A stretch of 25,498 bases of DNA from Patescibacteria group bacterium. GTDB lineage: Bacteria; Patescibacteriota; Minisyncoccia; Phycocordibacterales; JANLHH01. Location: the NCBI GenBank assembly GCA_024654605.1, contig JANLHH010000162.1, forward strand, positions 1-25,498. The letters run 5' to 3'. Made by a program: the position numbers and the translations under genes. Shown in pieces: positions 14,667 through 22,877 of this stretch. Position 1 is the first letter of the stretch; every line of letters starts with the position of its first letter. The notes under the pieces were generated by a model. It was not told the DNA's origin. It did not search any database and was given only the letters and a program-made list of their open reading frames with translations.

Positions 14667-14696
14667 ATTGTAACTCCTCTAAAAACAGAAAAGCAA
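14667..14696 (-). promoter_or_regulatory. Promoter of the candidate small RNA
   Basis: Minus-strand TTGCTT (14691-14696), 18-nt spacer, TACAAT (14667-14672). The box ends 6 nt before the first base of the closing helix. The -35 match is weak. Confidence 0.5.
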
Positions 14697-14736
14697 CATT
14701 GACTCTGGTGTAGGGTTGTTTTTTAATGTTCTGTTT
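14681..14736 (-). terminator. Probable terminator of ndk
   Basis: On the minus strand AAACAG-AACATT (14736-14725) pairs with AATGTT and CTGTTT (14700-14695, 14688-14683) across a 6-nt bulge, followed by T residues. The -35 box of the small-RNA promoter overlaps its 3' arm and bulge. Confidence 0.45.
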
Positions 14737-14749
14737 GAGAGATATCCCT

Positions 14750-15232
14750 TTATTCTTCACCTAGTTCGTCGGAATGCACAAAATCAAAATCATTCCTCTT
14801 GTAGTCAAAAAGCTCGTCGCGGGTAAAAAATCGCTTAATCTCTTCCGCAGCCGCTTCGAGGGAGTCCGATGCATGCACAATGTTTGACTGTCCACTTAAC
14901 GCAAAATCACCGCGAATACTCCCTGCATCGGCTTCATATCCTCGAGTTGGACCGACAATAAGACGTGTCGCTCCGATCGCGTTGATACCCGAAAGTACCA
15001 CCACTACCACAGGAGATGCTTTCATGAATTTTTTTAATCCCGCAAAGAATGGTTTTTCTTTGTGGTGGGCATAATGCTCATCCACAAGGACGTCTGCAAG
15101 TTGCATCATCTTAAGTCCGACGATTTTTAACCCTTTTCGCTCAAAGCGATGGATGATCTCCCCCAATAGATTTCTCTGGAGGGCATCGGGTTTCATGATA
15201 ATGAGTGTTTGTTCTTCTTTTGCGTGTGCCAT
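14750..15232 (-). CDS. ndk: Nucleoside diphosphate kinase
   Basis: Transfers the terminal phosphate from ATP to other nucleoside diphosphates through a phospho-histidine. 160 aa, slightly longer than the common 135-150. It has TLIIMKPDAL (about 9-18), the nucleotide-binding RLIVGPTRG, SIRGDFA, and the active-site NIVHASDS with its His near residue 119. The C-terminal tail is acidic and longer than usual. It has its own promoter and lies downstream of the TraG/VirD4-like gene. Confidence 0.96.
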   Translation of the reverse strand: MAHAKEEQTLIIMKPDALQRNLLGEIIHRFERKGLKIVGLKMMQLADVLVDEHYAHHKEKPFFAGLKKFMKASPVVVVVLSGINAIGATRLIVGPTRGYEADAGSIRGDFALSGQSNIVHASDSLEAAAEEIKRFFTRDELFDYKRNDFDFVHSDELGEE

Positions 15233-15274
15233 ATAAATACCTTGCTAGTTATTATGGTAAATAGTAGTTGGCTT

Positions 15275-15303
15275 ATCATACCAACCTTGAACCGACAAAT
15301 CAA
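15275..15303 (-). promoter_or_regulatory. Promoter of ndk
   Basis: Minus-strand TTGATT (15298-15303), 17-nt spacer, TATGAT (15275-15280). Predicted leader about 36 nt. A short inverted repeat GTTGG/CCAAC (15267-15285) straddles the -10 box and could be an operator. Confidence 0.5.
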
Positions 15304-15323
15304 CCCGGCACGAGAGCGCGATC

Positions 15324-18089
15324 TTACGCACTTTTCCGATATTTCACAACGATTTCCGCTTCCACTTCCGCCCGATCCCGGCCATACCGGTTATATGAAA
15401 GCTCCTTCATGCTCTCGATAATTGATCGGTCTCCTTTTGTGGGCGCCTGTGTCTCCACGCTAAACGGCTTCCCTGGGCGACCGTTCACCAAGAGCTTCAA
15501 GTACGCGTTGTAATTGTCCAGATTCATGATATCCGACGGGGTGAAAACCGGTTCAAATTGGCTCTTCAAATATTCAGCATCTTGCGCTCCGACACGAAAT
15601 ACCGCGAGAGAACCGACATTGCCGAACACGGCGTCTTTGGTGCGGTCATCAAGCTGAGCGATAAATTGATGCGCGAGATTGAGAGAAAGCCCATACTTGC
15701 GCGCCTCGGACAAAATGGTCGCGATAGAATCGGTCGTGATATTTTGGAACTCATCTATATACAGGTAGAAATCGGGGAGCTTCCCTGTTCCCACCGCGTC
15801 AACGCGGGAGAGCGCAGCCATGAGAATTTTTCCAACGAGAATAAGCCCGATCAGATGCGCATTGATGTCTCCCAAGCGGCCCTTGGAAAGATTGACGAGA
15901 AGAATTTTGCGCTCATCCATGACCTTTCTGAAGTTGAACGCCGAAGTACTCTGCGCAACAATCGGCCGCATAATCTCGTTTGCCAAAAATACGTCGAACT
16001 TGCTCGTGATATACGGCACCACGTTCACAAGAGCGGACTCGCCGCCAGCCTTCCCGGCGATATCGCGCCAAAACTGGAGAACGACCGGATTTTTGCATCG
16101 AGATAATTTAAACTCACGAAATGCTGTGTCCGAAAGAACGCGCGAAACGTCCAGGAGCGTGTTTCCTGATTCCGGATCATCAATCACGAGAAGCGTCGCG
16201 TTGCGGAAATACTGCTCAAACATCGGCCCGCCGGCAACTTTCATATCAAACAATTTATTGAAAATAGATAACAGCTCGTCAACCACGAATGTCTTCTGCT
16301 CCGGATAGCGCGTATCGTACTCAAGCATGTTGAGTCCCATGGGACGCTCGGTGTATGATGGATCAAAATAGATAACATCTTCTCGGCGCTCTTTTGGGAT
16401 ACTCGCGAGCACATCCACAATATCGGTTCCGTGCGGGTCAATCATACACACTCCTTCACCGCGTGCGATATCCTGTATGATCATGTTCTTAAGAAGCGTT
16501 GTCTTACCCGTACCGGTCTGTCCGATCGTATAGAAATGACGTAATCTGTCCTCTTTCTTCATATAGACCTCGGTTGTGACACCATGATAGGTGTTGATTC
16601 CGAGAAGCGTTCCTTCTTTGGGCAGGTCAAGCGGCGCGGGAGCACTCTGAGCCTTGGTTTGACGCAATCCCGGAGCATGTGTCTCCTTCACGGGGAAATG
16701 CAGAATTGTTGCCAATTCCTTTAGATTAAGAGGGAAACTTTCTTCGTCCACAAAAGTACGGTAAGAAAATTCTTGGAACACTCTCAAAAGCTTCTTGCCT
16801 TTTATCTCAGAAAATGAAACGCTGCTCCCTTGCGTGTTCCCAAACTGGTGAAATGCCGACTCTATATCATTCAATATTTCACGAGCGCGCGGCTCCTTCT
16901 CTGCGGACGCAATGATCCTTATGTTGGTATTAAAAATAGTACTGCTGATCTTTTGTGTGATCCCTGAGATAGCCGCTTCACCAACACCGGGCAAGCCCCT
17001 GCTTGCGTCATCTTTGCCGCTACGCGTGCCGGAAGCAAAAAGTAATTCTCCCACAGCTTCCGTAAGTCCTTCCGTGAAAGTTCCCTGAACATTGATCGCC
17101 TTTTTGACAGGCACCCCTTTGCGTATCTTATCAAGCACCAGTCCATATTGCTTGATGAAATGATCCCCTGCCGGTGAAATGACTATCTGTAATGCCGCTC
17201 CTTCGCCTTTGTTCTGTAATTTTGAAAAGGCGCTGAGTATGGTGTTGAGGGGGTCATGCTCAAACTGGTCGTATGTCTTGATGGGGAATAAGGGACTCTC
17301 TGAAGCAAAAGCAAGAGAACCCACCGATGCGCCATCTTCATTGAACACATTGTAATCATCTGTCACTAAAGAGAGCTTGGCGTGAGGGAATATGGCGTGA
17401 AGATGTTTTTCCAACAAGCTCTCTTTTCCAGTCGGCACTGCAACATAAAACACCACTTCGTTGCCGATGTTTGAGTTTGCTATTTCAAGAGTAAAATTAT
17501 TTCTACCGGGAAGATTATCTTTCCCGTCAGAAATAGACAGCATGCCCGCGTAAAATTGCTCCATGACGGCTATCATTTCCCTAAATGTCTTCTCGCGGTT
17601 ATCATTCTGTACTGTATCGGAAACCGCAATCTCGTAGAGCTTCATATGAAGCGCTTTGAATAGCTGGCTTCCTTTCTTGAGACCGGAGAGCTCGGAATCG
17701 TGATGTATATACTGCACCAAAAACCGATGAAAATCATCGGTTATATGAGGACTATCCATTTTTTCCAGCACAGAAAGCGTATTCTTAAGCCCACGCTCCT
17801 GCAATATGCCGAGCAATTCTTCCATTGTCCCGTCATGTTCCTCGGGAGAGAGTTCAAGAACGATCTTTTCAACCTCACGCTCTTTGGCGCGATATGGTTC
17901 TTCAAGAATCTCTTCCGGTTCCCTTGCTTGGTACTCCCCGATTGTTTCCCGCGCAAGGCGTTCGCGCTCCGGGGTAGTAAGCATGGGTTCGCGGGAACGC
18001 TCTTTTTCTTTGAGTCTCTCACGCAAAAAAAGTATTTCCTCGGTGGGATTTTTGAACTTGGGTGCTTCTGTGAATCGGATACCTTCCAT
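15324..18089 (-). CDS. TraG/VirD4-like type IV secretion ATPase (TraM-recognition domain)
   Basis: FtsK/HerA-superfamily ATPase like those that feed DNA or protein into type IV secretion channels, 921 aa from the ATG at 18089. Residues 1-500 form a long N-terminal region, acidic and charged at first, without predicted membrane helices and not matched to a family. The motor follows: Walker A GQTGTGKTT (about 520-528), MIDPHGTDIVD, Walker B YIDEFQN (about 775), then a TraG/TraD C-terminal segment with ILSEARKYGLSLNLAHQF and FGNVGSLAVFRVGAQDAEYL. No other transfer gene (relaxase, VirB4, pilin) is in the window. A GTG two codons upstream lies before the predicted transcript start and is not used here. 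Its role in DNA uptake, surface appendages or protein export is undetermined. Confidence 0.85.
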   Translation of the reverse strand: MEGIRFTEAPKFKNPTEEILFLRERLKEKERSREPMLTTPERERLARETIGEYQAREPEEILEEPYRAKEREVEKIVLELSPEEHDGTMEELLGILQERGLKNTLSVLEKMDSPHITDDFHRFLVQYIHHDSELSGLKKGSQLFKALHMKLYEIAVSDTVQNDNREKTFREMIAVMEQFYAGMLSISDGKDNLPGRNNFTLEIANSNIGNEVVFYVAVPTGKESLLEKHLHAIFPHAKLSLVTDDYNVFNEDGASVGSLAFASESPLFPIKTYDQFEHDPLNTILSAFSKLQNKGEGAALQIVISPAGDHFIKQYGLVLDKIRKGVPVKKAINVQGTFTEGLTEAVGELLFASGTRSGKDDASRGLPGVGEAAISGITQKISSTIFNTNIRIIASAEKEPRAREILNDIESAFHQFGNTQGSSVSFSEIKGKKLLRVFQEFSYRTFVDEESFPLNLKELATILHFPVKETHAPGLRQTKAQSAPAPLDLPKEGTLLGINTYHGVTTEVYMKKEDRLRHFYTIGQTGTGKTTLLKNMIIQDIARGEGVCMIDPHGTDIVDVLASIPKERREDVIYFDPSYTERPMGLNMLEYDTRYPEQKTFVVDELLSIFNKLFDMKVAGGPMFEQYFRNATLLVIDDPESGNTLLDVSRVLSDTAFREFKLSRCKNPVVLQFWRDIAGKAGGESALVNVVPYITSKFDVFLANEIMRPIVAQSTSAFNFRKVMDERKILLVNLSKGRLGDINAHLIGLILVGKILMAALSRVDAVGTGKLPDFYLYIDEFQNITTDSIATILSEARKYGLSLNLAHQFIAQLDDRTKDAVFGNVGSLAVFRVGAQDAEYLKSQFEPVFTPSDIMNLDNYNAYLKLLVNGRPGKPFSVETQAPTKGDRSIIESMKELSYNRYGRDRAEVEAEIVVKYRKSA

Positions 18090-18097
18090 TACCACCC

Positions 18098-18103
18098 ATT
18101 ATA
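18098..18103 (-). promoter_or_regulatory. -10 box of the TraG/VirD4-like gene
   Basis: A perfect minus-strand TATAAT, 8 nt before the ATG at 18089, with no convincing -35 box. It is just past the map stop codon. It implies a nearly leaderless transcript. Confidence 0.45.
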
Positions 18104-18109
18104 TACCAA

Positions 18110-18874
18110 TTAAAGCTCCGTTAAAATCTCTGCTGCTCCTTCGGTTATGAGAATGGTATGTTCAAAGTGCGCGCTTCGTTTGTCATCTGCTGTTTTGAAT
18201 GTGTAGCCATCGTCGTCCAGATACACTTCTTTGCTCCCTTCGTTTAACATGGGTTCAAGCGCGAGCACCTGTCCCGGTTTTAATATCGGTCCGGTCCCCT
18301 TTCGTCCGACATTGGGAATATAGGGGTCTTCGTGCACCTTGTGCCCCACACCATGCCCACCAAGGACTTCAATCACTCCGTAACCGTAAGGTTTAACGAA
18401 TGTTTCAATCGCGTGCCCGATGTCTCCCACTCGTGCCCCGCCGCGCGCGGCGGCAATGCCGACCGCAAGCGCTTCACGGGTTATATTAATAAGTTTTTTC
18501 GCTGTCTCGTCTACCGTGTCGACACCCACAGTGACCGCCATGTCGGTCACCAAACCTTTGTGTGTGATACCAAGATCAAGACCGACGATGTCACCTTCTT
18601 TGAGTACTCGCGATCCGGGTATACCATGCACCACTTCATTGTTTACTGAAACACAAAGCGAGCGAGGGTATGGGAAACGCGCCCCTGCCGGCTTATAATG
18701 CAGAAAAGCTGGAGTATCTCCGAGCTGTCGTATCAAACGTTCGGCAATCTGGTCAAGCAGGAGAGTGGTAATACCGGGACGTACTGATTGCGCCACTTCA
18801 CGCAAGACAGAGGCAAGCCGTTTGCCTCCTTCTCGTAATAATGCGATCTCCGCCTCTGTGTAAATAGTATTCAT
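18110..18874 (-). CDS. map: Methionine aminopeptidase, type I
   Basis: Removes the initiator methionine from new proteins. 254 aa from the ATG at 18874. The pita-bread fold and two-metal site are intact: Asp residues in GLDLGITHKGLVTDMAV, His in GGHGVGHKVHEDP, Glu in LALEPMLN and Glu in FEHTILITE. A GTG at 18886 overlaps the adk stop codon as GTGA and would add four residues; the ATG fits the family N-terminus (NTIYTEAEIALLREGG) better. It follows adk, the common order secY-adk-map. Confidence 0.96.
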   Translation of the reverse strand: MNTIYTEAEIALLREGGKRLASVLREVAQSVRPGITTLLLDQIAERLIRQLGDTPAFLHYKPAGARFPYPRSLCVSVNNEVVHGIPGSRVLKEGDIVGLDLGITHKGLVTDMAVTVGVDTVDETAKKLINITREALAVGIAAARGGARVGDIGHAIETFVKPYGYGVIEVLGGHGVGHKVHEDPYIPNVGRKGTGPILKPGQVLALEPMLNEGSKEVYLDDDGYTFKTADDKRSAHFEHTILITEGAAEILTEL

Positions 18875-18882
18875 TGTCTCAA

Positions 18883-19476
18883 TCACTCTTTGGTCACATG
18901 GCTAATAATTTCTTGATGGACATCTTCCACATCTTGTATGCCGGATATTTCAATGAAGACATAGTTGGGATTTTGTTTGAAATAATTGATTACGGGGATA
19001 ACTTCTTTTTCAAACCAATCAAGTCGTCTGTTGATGTACGCGTCCGTGTCGTCTTTTCTCCCGCGTCCTTTCATGAGCGCAAATGCATGCTCGCGCGGCA
19101 CATCAAGATAGAAAACGACCGGGCGCTCCCGCTTATAAAAACGCAGTGCCGAATCAAGCACGCGTGATTCGTCAAGATGGCGCGCGAGCCCATCAAGTAC
19201 GAGGTGTTCTTCACCGGTAAAATTTTTAATCAGATGATCCGCCCATGTCCAAATGGGAAGAAATTCCGGCAACAGCTCCCCTTTTTCAATCGTTTCTTTG
19301 GTCAACTTGTTCGTAAAACCGTCTCCTTCCATGAATTCACGGAATTTATATCCGGTTTCAATATAAAGTACTTTGCGTGTCTTCCTTTCTTCTAAATATT
19401 TAATAAGGAGACGCGCCTGAGTCCCTTTCCCTGACCCAGAACGGCCAAAGAATATAAAAGTTTGGGGCTGTTCCAT
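18883..19476 (-). CDS. adk: Adenylate kinase-type nucleoside monophosphate kinase
   Basis: Interconverts AMP, ATP and ADP. 197 aa, the short form without an inserted zinc lid. Walker A is GRSGSGKGT (about 11-19). The NMP-binding region includes ETGYKFRE, and a core strand reads LVLDGLARHLDE, where most adenylate kinases have DGFPR. The lid region GRGRKDDTDAYINRRLDWF keeps the catalytic arginines. Position after secY supports adk. The divergent NMP site leaves room for another nucleotide as substrate. A terminator separates it from secY. Confidence 0.9.
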   Translation of the reverse strand: MEQPQTFIFFGRSGSGKGTQARLLIKYLEERKTRKVLYIETGYKFREFMEGDGFTNKLTKETIEKGELLPEFLPIWTWADHLIKNFTGEEHLVLDGLARHLDESRVLDSALRFYKRERPVVFYLDVPREHAFALMKGRGRKDDTDAYINRRLDWFEKEVIPVINYFKQNPNYVFIEISGIQDVEDVHQEIISHVTKE

Positions 19477-19484
19477 ATTTTGTC

Positions 19485-19490
19485 AGTATA
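19485..19490 (-). promoter_or_regulatory. -10 box of adk-map
   Basis: Minus-strand TATACT, 8 nt before the adk ATG, just after the ribosomal-operon terminator. No good -35 box is seen. Confidence 0.4.
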
Positions 19491-19517
19491 CCGTATTTTA
19501 CTTGAAAGTATAGAGCA

Positions 19518-19548
19518 AAAAACGCACCGATATTATCGGTGCGTTTTT
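19518..19548 (-). terminator. Intrinsic terminator after secY (end of ribosomal operon)
   Basis: A 14-bp stem, AAAAACGCACCGAT / ATCGGTGCGTTTTT, with a 3-nt loop. It ends the ribosomal-protein transcript and separates it from adk-map. Confidence 0.88.
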
Positions 19549-19568
19549 ATAGAAATGAAAGGGCACTA

Positions 19569-20840
19569 TTAATACTCCCGAAGAGACACCTGTGCATCAA
19601 TCTTCTTCACGAGATCCAACACCACCGAGACTGCGATCAAGAGGGCGGTTCCACCGATTGCAAGCGCTGTGATACCCGTAATCGCCTGCACGGTGAGGGG
19701 TAGCACGGCAATCAGCCCGAGGAAGAACGCGCCTACGAACGTAATACGGGTCAATATTTTCCCGATGTAAAGTTCAGTCGATTTGCCGGGTCGTACGCCG
19801 GGGATGAATGCTCCGCTTTTTTGGAGGTTTGTGGCGATGGACTCCGGATCAAACGTAACGGCAGTATAAAAATAGGTAAAGAGAAACACTAACAAAAAGT
19901 AGAATGTAGAGTAAAACCATCCGTTATTAAGAAAGGCAAGTACTGCATTGGAGACAGTCTGCACTATAGTACTATCAATATTGGCAATAAAATTAACGAT
20001 CATTTGCGGCAAGAGTAAGATAGAGAGTGCAAAAATAATCGGAATGACTCCCGCCTGATTTACTCGAAGTGGTAAATATGTTGAGACACCGCCATATACC
20101 TTCATGCCACGCACCCGTTTCGCATACGTTATCGGTATTGGCCGCTCCGCCTCGGTAATAATGACTACGCCAGCAATAATAGCAACCGCTGCAACCAAAA
20201 ACCCGAGATAAAGCGGTATCTGTGAGATATCAAATGAAAAGACAAGTTGGCTGACGGTCGTCGGGATAGCTGCAACGATACCCGCAAAGATGATTATAGA
20301 TATGCCATTTCCTATACCAAACTCGGAAATAAGCTCCCCGATCCACATAAGAAGCAGTGAGCCTGCAGTTACAATGATGATGTTCTCAATACGGTCAAAC
20401 ATGGTAAGCGACCCTAAGATCCCTTGTCGCTCCAATATCAAAAGCAGGCCAAACCCCTGAATGACGGCCAACGGTACCGACAAAAAGCGCGAATATTGAG
20501 AAAACTTTTTCTTCCCCGCTTCTCCCTCCTCGTGGTAGAGAGCTTTCAATCTTTCAGACATGATTGTCATCAACTGCATAATGATGGACGCGGTAATGTA
20601 TGGCGCCACACCAAGCATAACAATAGAGAGATTAGAGAGACCTCCTCCGGAGAAAATATTCAAAAGCCCTAAGAACTGGTTATTCGCAAGGAATTCCTGA
20701 AGGCGCGCCACGTCAATGCCCGGAATTGGTATTGACGCAAGCGCACGAAACACCACAAGGGCGGCAAAGATAAACAAGATCCTGTTGCGCAAGCTCTTGT
20801 CCCTAAAAATAAGTTTTATCTTCGTCCAGAAATTTTGCAT
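19569..20840 (-). CDS. secY: Preprotein translocase subunit SecY
   Basis: Central channel of the Sec export machinery. 423 aa with ten membrane helices, the usual number. Typical features: the N-terminal RILFIFAALVVFRALASIPIPGID, the plug region FSGGGLSNLSIVMLGVAPYI, the cytosolic loop with ERPIPITYAKRVRG (about 230-243), and FDPESIATNLQKSGAFIPGVRPG before the last helices. It starts 6 nt after rplO and is the last gene before the terminator. It would be needed to export the b5 and bactofilin-like proteins in this window. Confidence 0.97.
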   Translation of the reverse strand: MQNFWTKIKLIFRDKSLRNRILFIFAALVVFRALASIPIPGIDVARLQEFLANNQFLGLLNIFSGGGLSNLSIVMLGVAPYITASIIMQLMTIMSERLKALYHEEGEAGKKKFSQYSRFLSVPLAVIQGFGLLLILERQGILGSLTMFDRIENIIIVTAGSLLLMWIGELISEFGIGNGISIIIFAGIVAAIPTTVSQLVFSFDISQIPLYLGFLVAAVAIIAGVVIITEAERPIPITYAKRVRGMKVYGGVSTYLPLRVNQAGVIPIIFALSILLLPQMIVNFIANIDSTIVQTVSNAVLAFLNNGWFYSTFYFLLVFLFTYFYTAVTFDPESIATNLQKSGAFIPGVRPGKSTELYIGKILTRITFVGAFFLGLIAVLPLTVQAITGITALAIGGTALLIAVSVVLDLVKKIDAQVSLREY

Positions 20841-20846
20841 ATGTTT

Positions 20847-21278
20847 TTATTCTATATTGCCTCCCGACTTTTCAATTTTTTCTTTTGCGCTGGAAGAAAA
20901 AAGGCAGCCGCTCACAGCAATTTTCTTCGTGAATGTGCCGTTACCTAAGAGTTTGATTTGGGGGATCTTTCCTTTCTTTTCTTTCACGATACCCTTTTGT
21001 ACCAATACGGCAGGAGTTACCGATTCACCGTTCCCAAAGTACCCTTCAAGATCCCCCACATTTACCACCACCGGCTTGTTTTGGATAGAAGCAAAGCGGT
21101 ATCCTCGTAGCTTTGGCAATTTCTTGATGATATCGCGCATTTCCGGACGCATTTTCCTTCCGGCGCGCGATTTTTGGCCTTTCGTACCTCGTCCGGAAGT
21201 CTTGCCACGCTTGCCGCCACGGCCCACGCGCCGGCTTTTCTTGTTTGGTATATTTCGTTGTAATTGATGAATTTGCAT
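20847..21278 (-). CDS. rplO: 50S ribosomal protein uL15
   Basis: Late large-subunit assembly protein, 143 aa. The Gly/Arg-rich N-terminus (RVGRGGKRGKTSGRGTKGQK, about 17-36) and the following RMRPE-like KMRPEMRD are diagnostic. It starts 10 nt after rpsE; the rpmD gene that usually lies between them is absent. Confidence 0.95.
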   Translation of the reverse strand: MQIHQLQRNIPNKKSRRVGRGGKRGKTSGRGTKGQKSRAGRKMRPEMRDIIKKLPKLRGYRFASIQNKPVVVNVGDLEGYFGNGESVTPAVLVQKGIVKEKKGKIPQIKLLGNGTFTKKIAVSGCLFSSSAKEKIEKSGGNIE

Positions 21279-21288
21279 AACGGAAATT

Positions 21289-21921
21289 TTATACTTTAAA
21301 AACTTGGAGGGCTTTCAGAGCCGCGCGTGCGTTGTTGAGTTTGTTTTTGCTTCGCGAAAAGATCTTTGCGCCAATGTCCTTGGCACCCAAAAGATCAAGC
21401 ACGGTTCGCACGGAACTTCCCGCAACAATACCGCGACCCGGGGCAGGTGCCATCATTAATCGCGCGCTAGAGAGTTTTACTTCCACTTCGTGCGGTATGG
21501 ACATATCCTTGGTCAGCTTCACCTTTATCATATTCTTCTTTGCATTTTTGAATGCTTTTTCAATCGCAAGCGAAGTGTCTCCCGCTTTTCCTGTGCCTAT
21601 ACCAACACGACCCTTTCGGTCTCCGGCGACAACAGCAACACTGAAGCTGAATCTCCTTCCTCCTGTAACTACACGCGCTACGCGCCGGATATCAATGATC
21701 TTCTGGTCAAATTCAGGTTTCACTCGTTCGGTTCGCGGCCCCCGTCTTTGTCTCCCGCCACCGCCTCCACCTGGTCTGCTGCCACTTTTGCGAAACGGGG
21801 TTCTTCCTGCCGCTTTTCTCTCACCCGACACACTCATGCTTGATGCAGGAGAAGGAATCGCGCTGGGAGCGCTTTGCTTGCTGTCTGTTTCTGTATTTAT
21901 TTGTGCTTTTTCTTCTACCAT
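21289..21921 (-). CDS. rpsE: 30S ribosomal protein uS5 with long N-terminal extension
   Basis: Small-subunit protein at the mRNA entry channel, 210 aa. The conserved part starts near residue 73 with DQKIIDIRRVARVVTGGRRF and continues with AVVAGDRKGRVGIGTGKAGD and APGRGIVAG. The first 70 residues are low-complexity: Ser/Ala/Pro first, then a Gly/Arg tract with six consecutive Gly. This is longer than in most bacteria, where S5 is about 165 aa. Confidence 0.95.
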   Translation of the reverse strand: MVEEKAQINTETDSKQSAPSAIPSPASSMSVSGERKAAGRTPFRKSGSRPGGGGGGRQRRGPRTERVKPEFDQKIIDIRRVARVVTGGRRFSFSVAVVAGDRKGRVGIGTGKAGDTSLAIEKAFKNAKKNMIKVKLTKDMSIPHEVEVKLSSARLMMAPAPGRGIVAGSSVRTVLDLLGAKDIGAKIFSRSKNKLNNARAALKALQVFKV

Positions 21922-21943
21922 ATATTTATACTAGTATCCAAAA

Positions 21944-22288
21944 TTAAAACTTAAGACCTCCTTCGCGTGCTCCCTCAGCTAATGCTTTTACGCGTCCGGT
22001 AAAAATAAATCCTCCGCGATCAAATACCACCTTGGCTATCTTTTTTGCCTGTGCGTTCTTTGCCAACTCGCGTCCGGCTTCTCTTGCGCGCTCTGTCTTT
22101 GTTTTTCCTTTTACTTCCTTATCCGAAGAGGCGACAAGCGTGTTGCCTTTGTCGTCGTCTATGATCTGCGCGTATAGGTATTTATTTGACTTAAACACCG
22201 AAAGGCGAGGTATGGCTTTCGTGCCCACCACCTTGGCGCGGATGCGCTTGTGACGCCGTATTCGTTTTTGTGTTTTAATATTTTTCAT
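21944..22288 (-). CDS. rplR: 50S ribosomal protein uL18
   Basis: Binds 5S rRNA, 114 aa. It has the basic N-terminus KRIRRHKRIRAKVVGT, then PRLSVFKSNKYLYAQIIDD, and the C-terminal VVFDRGGFIFTGRVKALAEGAREGGL, all standard for uL18. Spacing to both neighbours is about 21 nt. Confidence 0.96.
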   Translation of the reverse strand: MKNIKTQKRIRRHKRIRAKVVGTKAIPRLSVFKSNKYLYAQIIDDDKGNTLVASSDKEVKGKTKTERAREAGRELAKNAQAKKIAKVVFDRGGFIFTGRVKALAEGAREGGLKF

Positions 22289-22309
22289 CTTTTTGTTTTT
22301 GTCACACCA

Positions 22310-22843
22310 TTAAGTGGACTTTTTACCCTGTTTTCTCCTCACTACTTCTTCGGCGTAGCGAATGCCTTTCCCTTTATACGGTTCCGGTTTTTTGAGCGCC
22401 CTGACCTTTGCGGTAAACTGCCCTACTTGCTCCTTATCAATACCTGAAATGGTAATGGTGTTCTTCTCAGTGGTGACATTTAATCCTTCGGGTATGGAAA
22501 CTTTTATCGGGTGGGAAAAACCAAGCGCAAAATTCAAATCCTTTCCTTTCAACTCAACCTTAAACCCAATTCCTTCTATAGAAAGCTTTTTTTCGTAGGG
22601 TGTATTGACTCCTTTTATCATATTTATCAAATGAGACGCGTACGTACCCCAGAGTGCGACAATATCAGACGAGGTCTCTTTCGGTAAAAGCTTGATCTCT
22701 TTTCCTTCGATTGTGATGTCAATCATGTCTTTAAATTCCCGCTTTAATTCGCCGAGTGGCCCCTTTACCACAATAAGACCGTCACTTTTGGTGACTTCTG
22801 TTTTCTCCGGAATCGTAATGATTTGTTTTCCTACTCGGCTCAT
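22310..22843 (-). CDS. rplF: 50S ribosomal protein uL6
   Basis: Large-subunit protein near the factor-binding site, 177 aa. It consists of two related domains. SRVGKQIITIPE opens the first, and the C-terminus PEPYKGKGIRYAEEVVRRKQGK is a strong family signature. Confidence 0.96.
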   Translation of the reverse strand: MSRVGKQIITIPEKTEVTKSDGLIVVKGPLGELKREFKDMIDITIEGKEIKLLPKETSSDIVALWGTYASHLINMIKGVNTPYEKKLSIEGIGFKVELKGKDLNFALGFSHPIKVSIPEGLNVTTEKNTITISGIDKEQVGQFTAKVRALKKPEPYKGKGIRYAEEVVRRKQGKKST

Positions 22844-22877
22844 GTAAATTTTATTCGTGAATTACTTATACTTACGA

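Noticed and set aside
18090..18095. GTG start two codons upstream for the TraG/VirD4-like gene
   Set aside because: It lies before the transcript start predicted from the TATAAT box.
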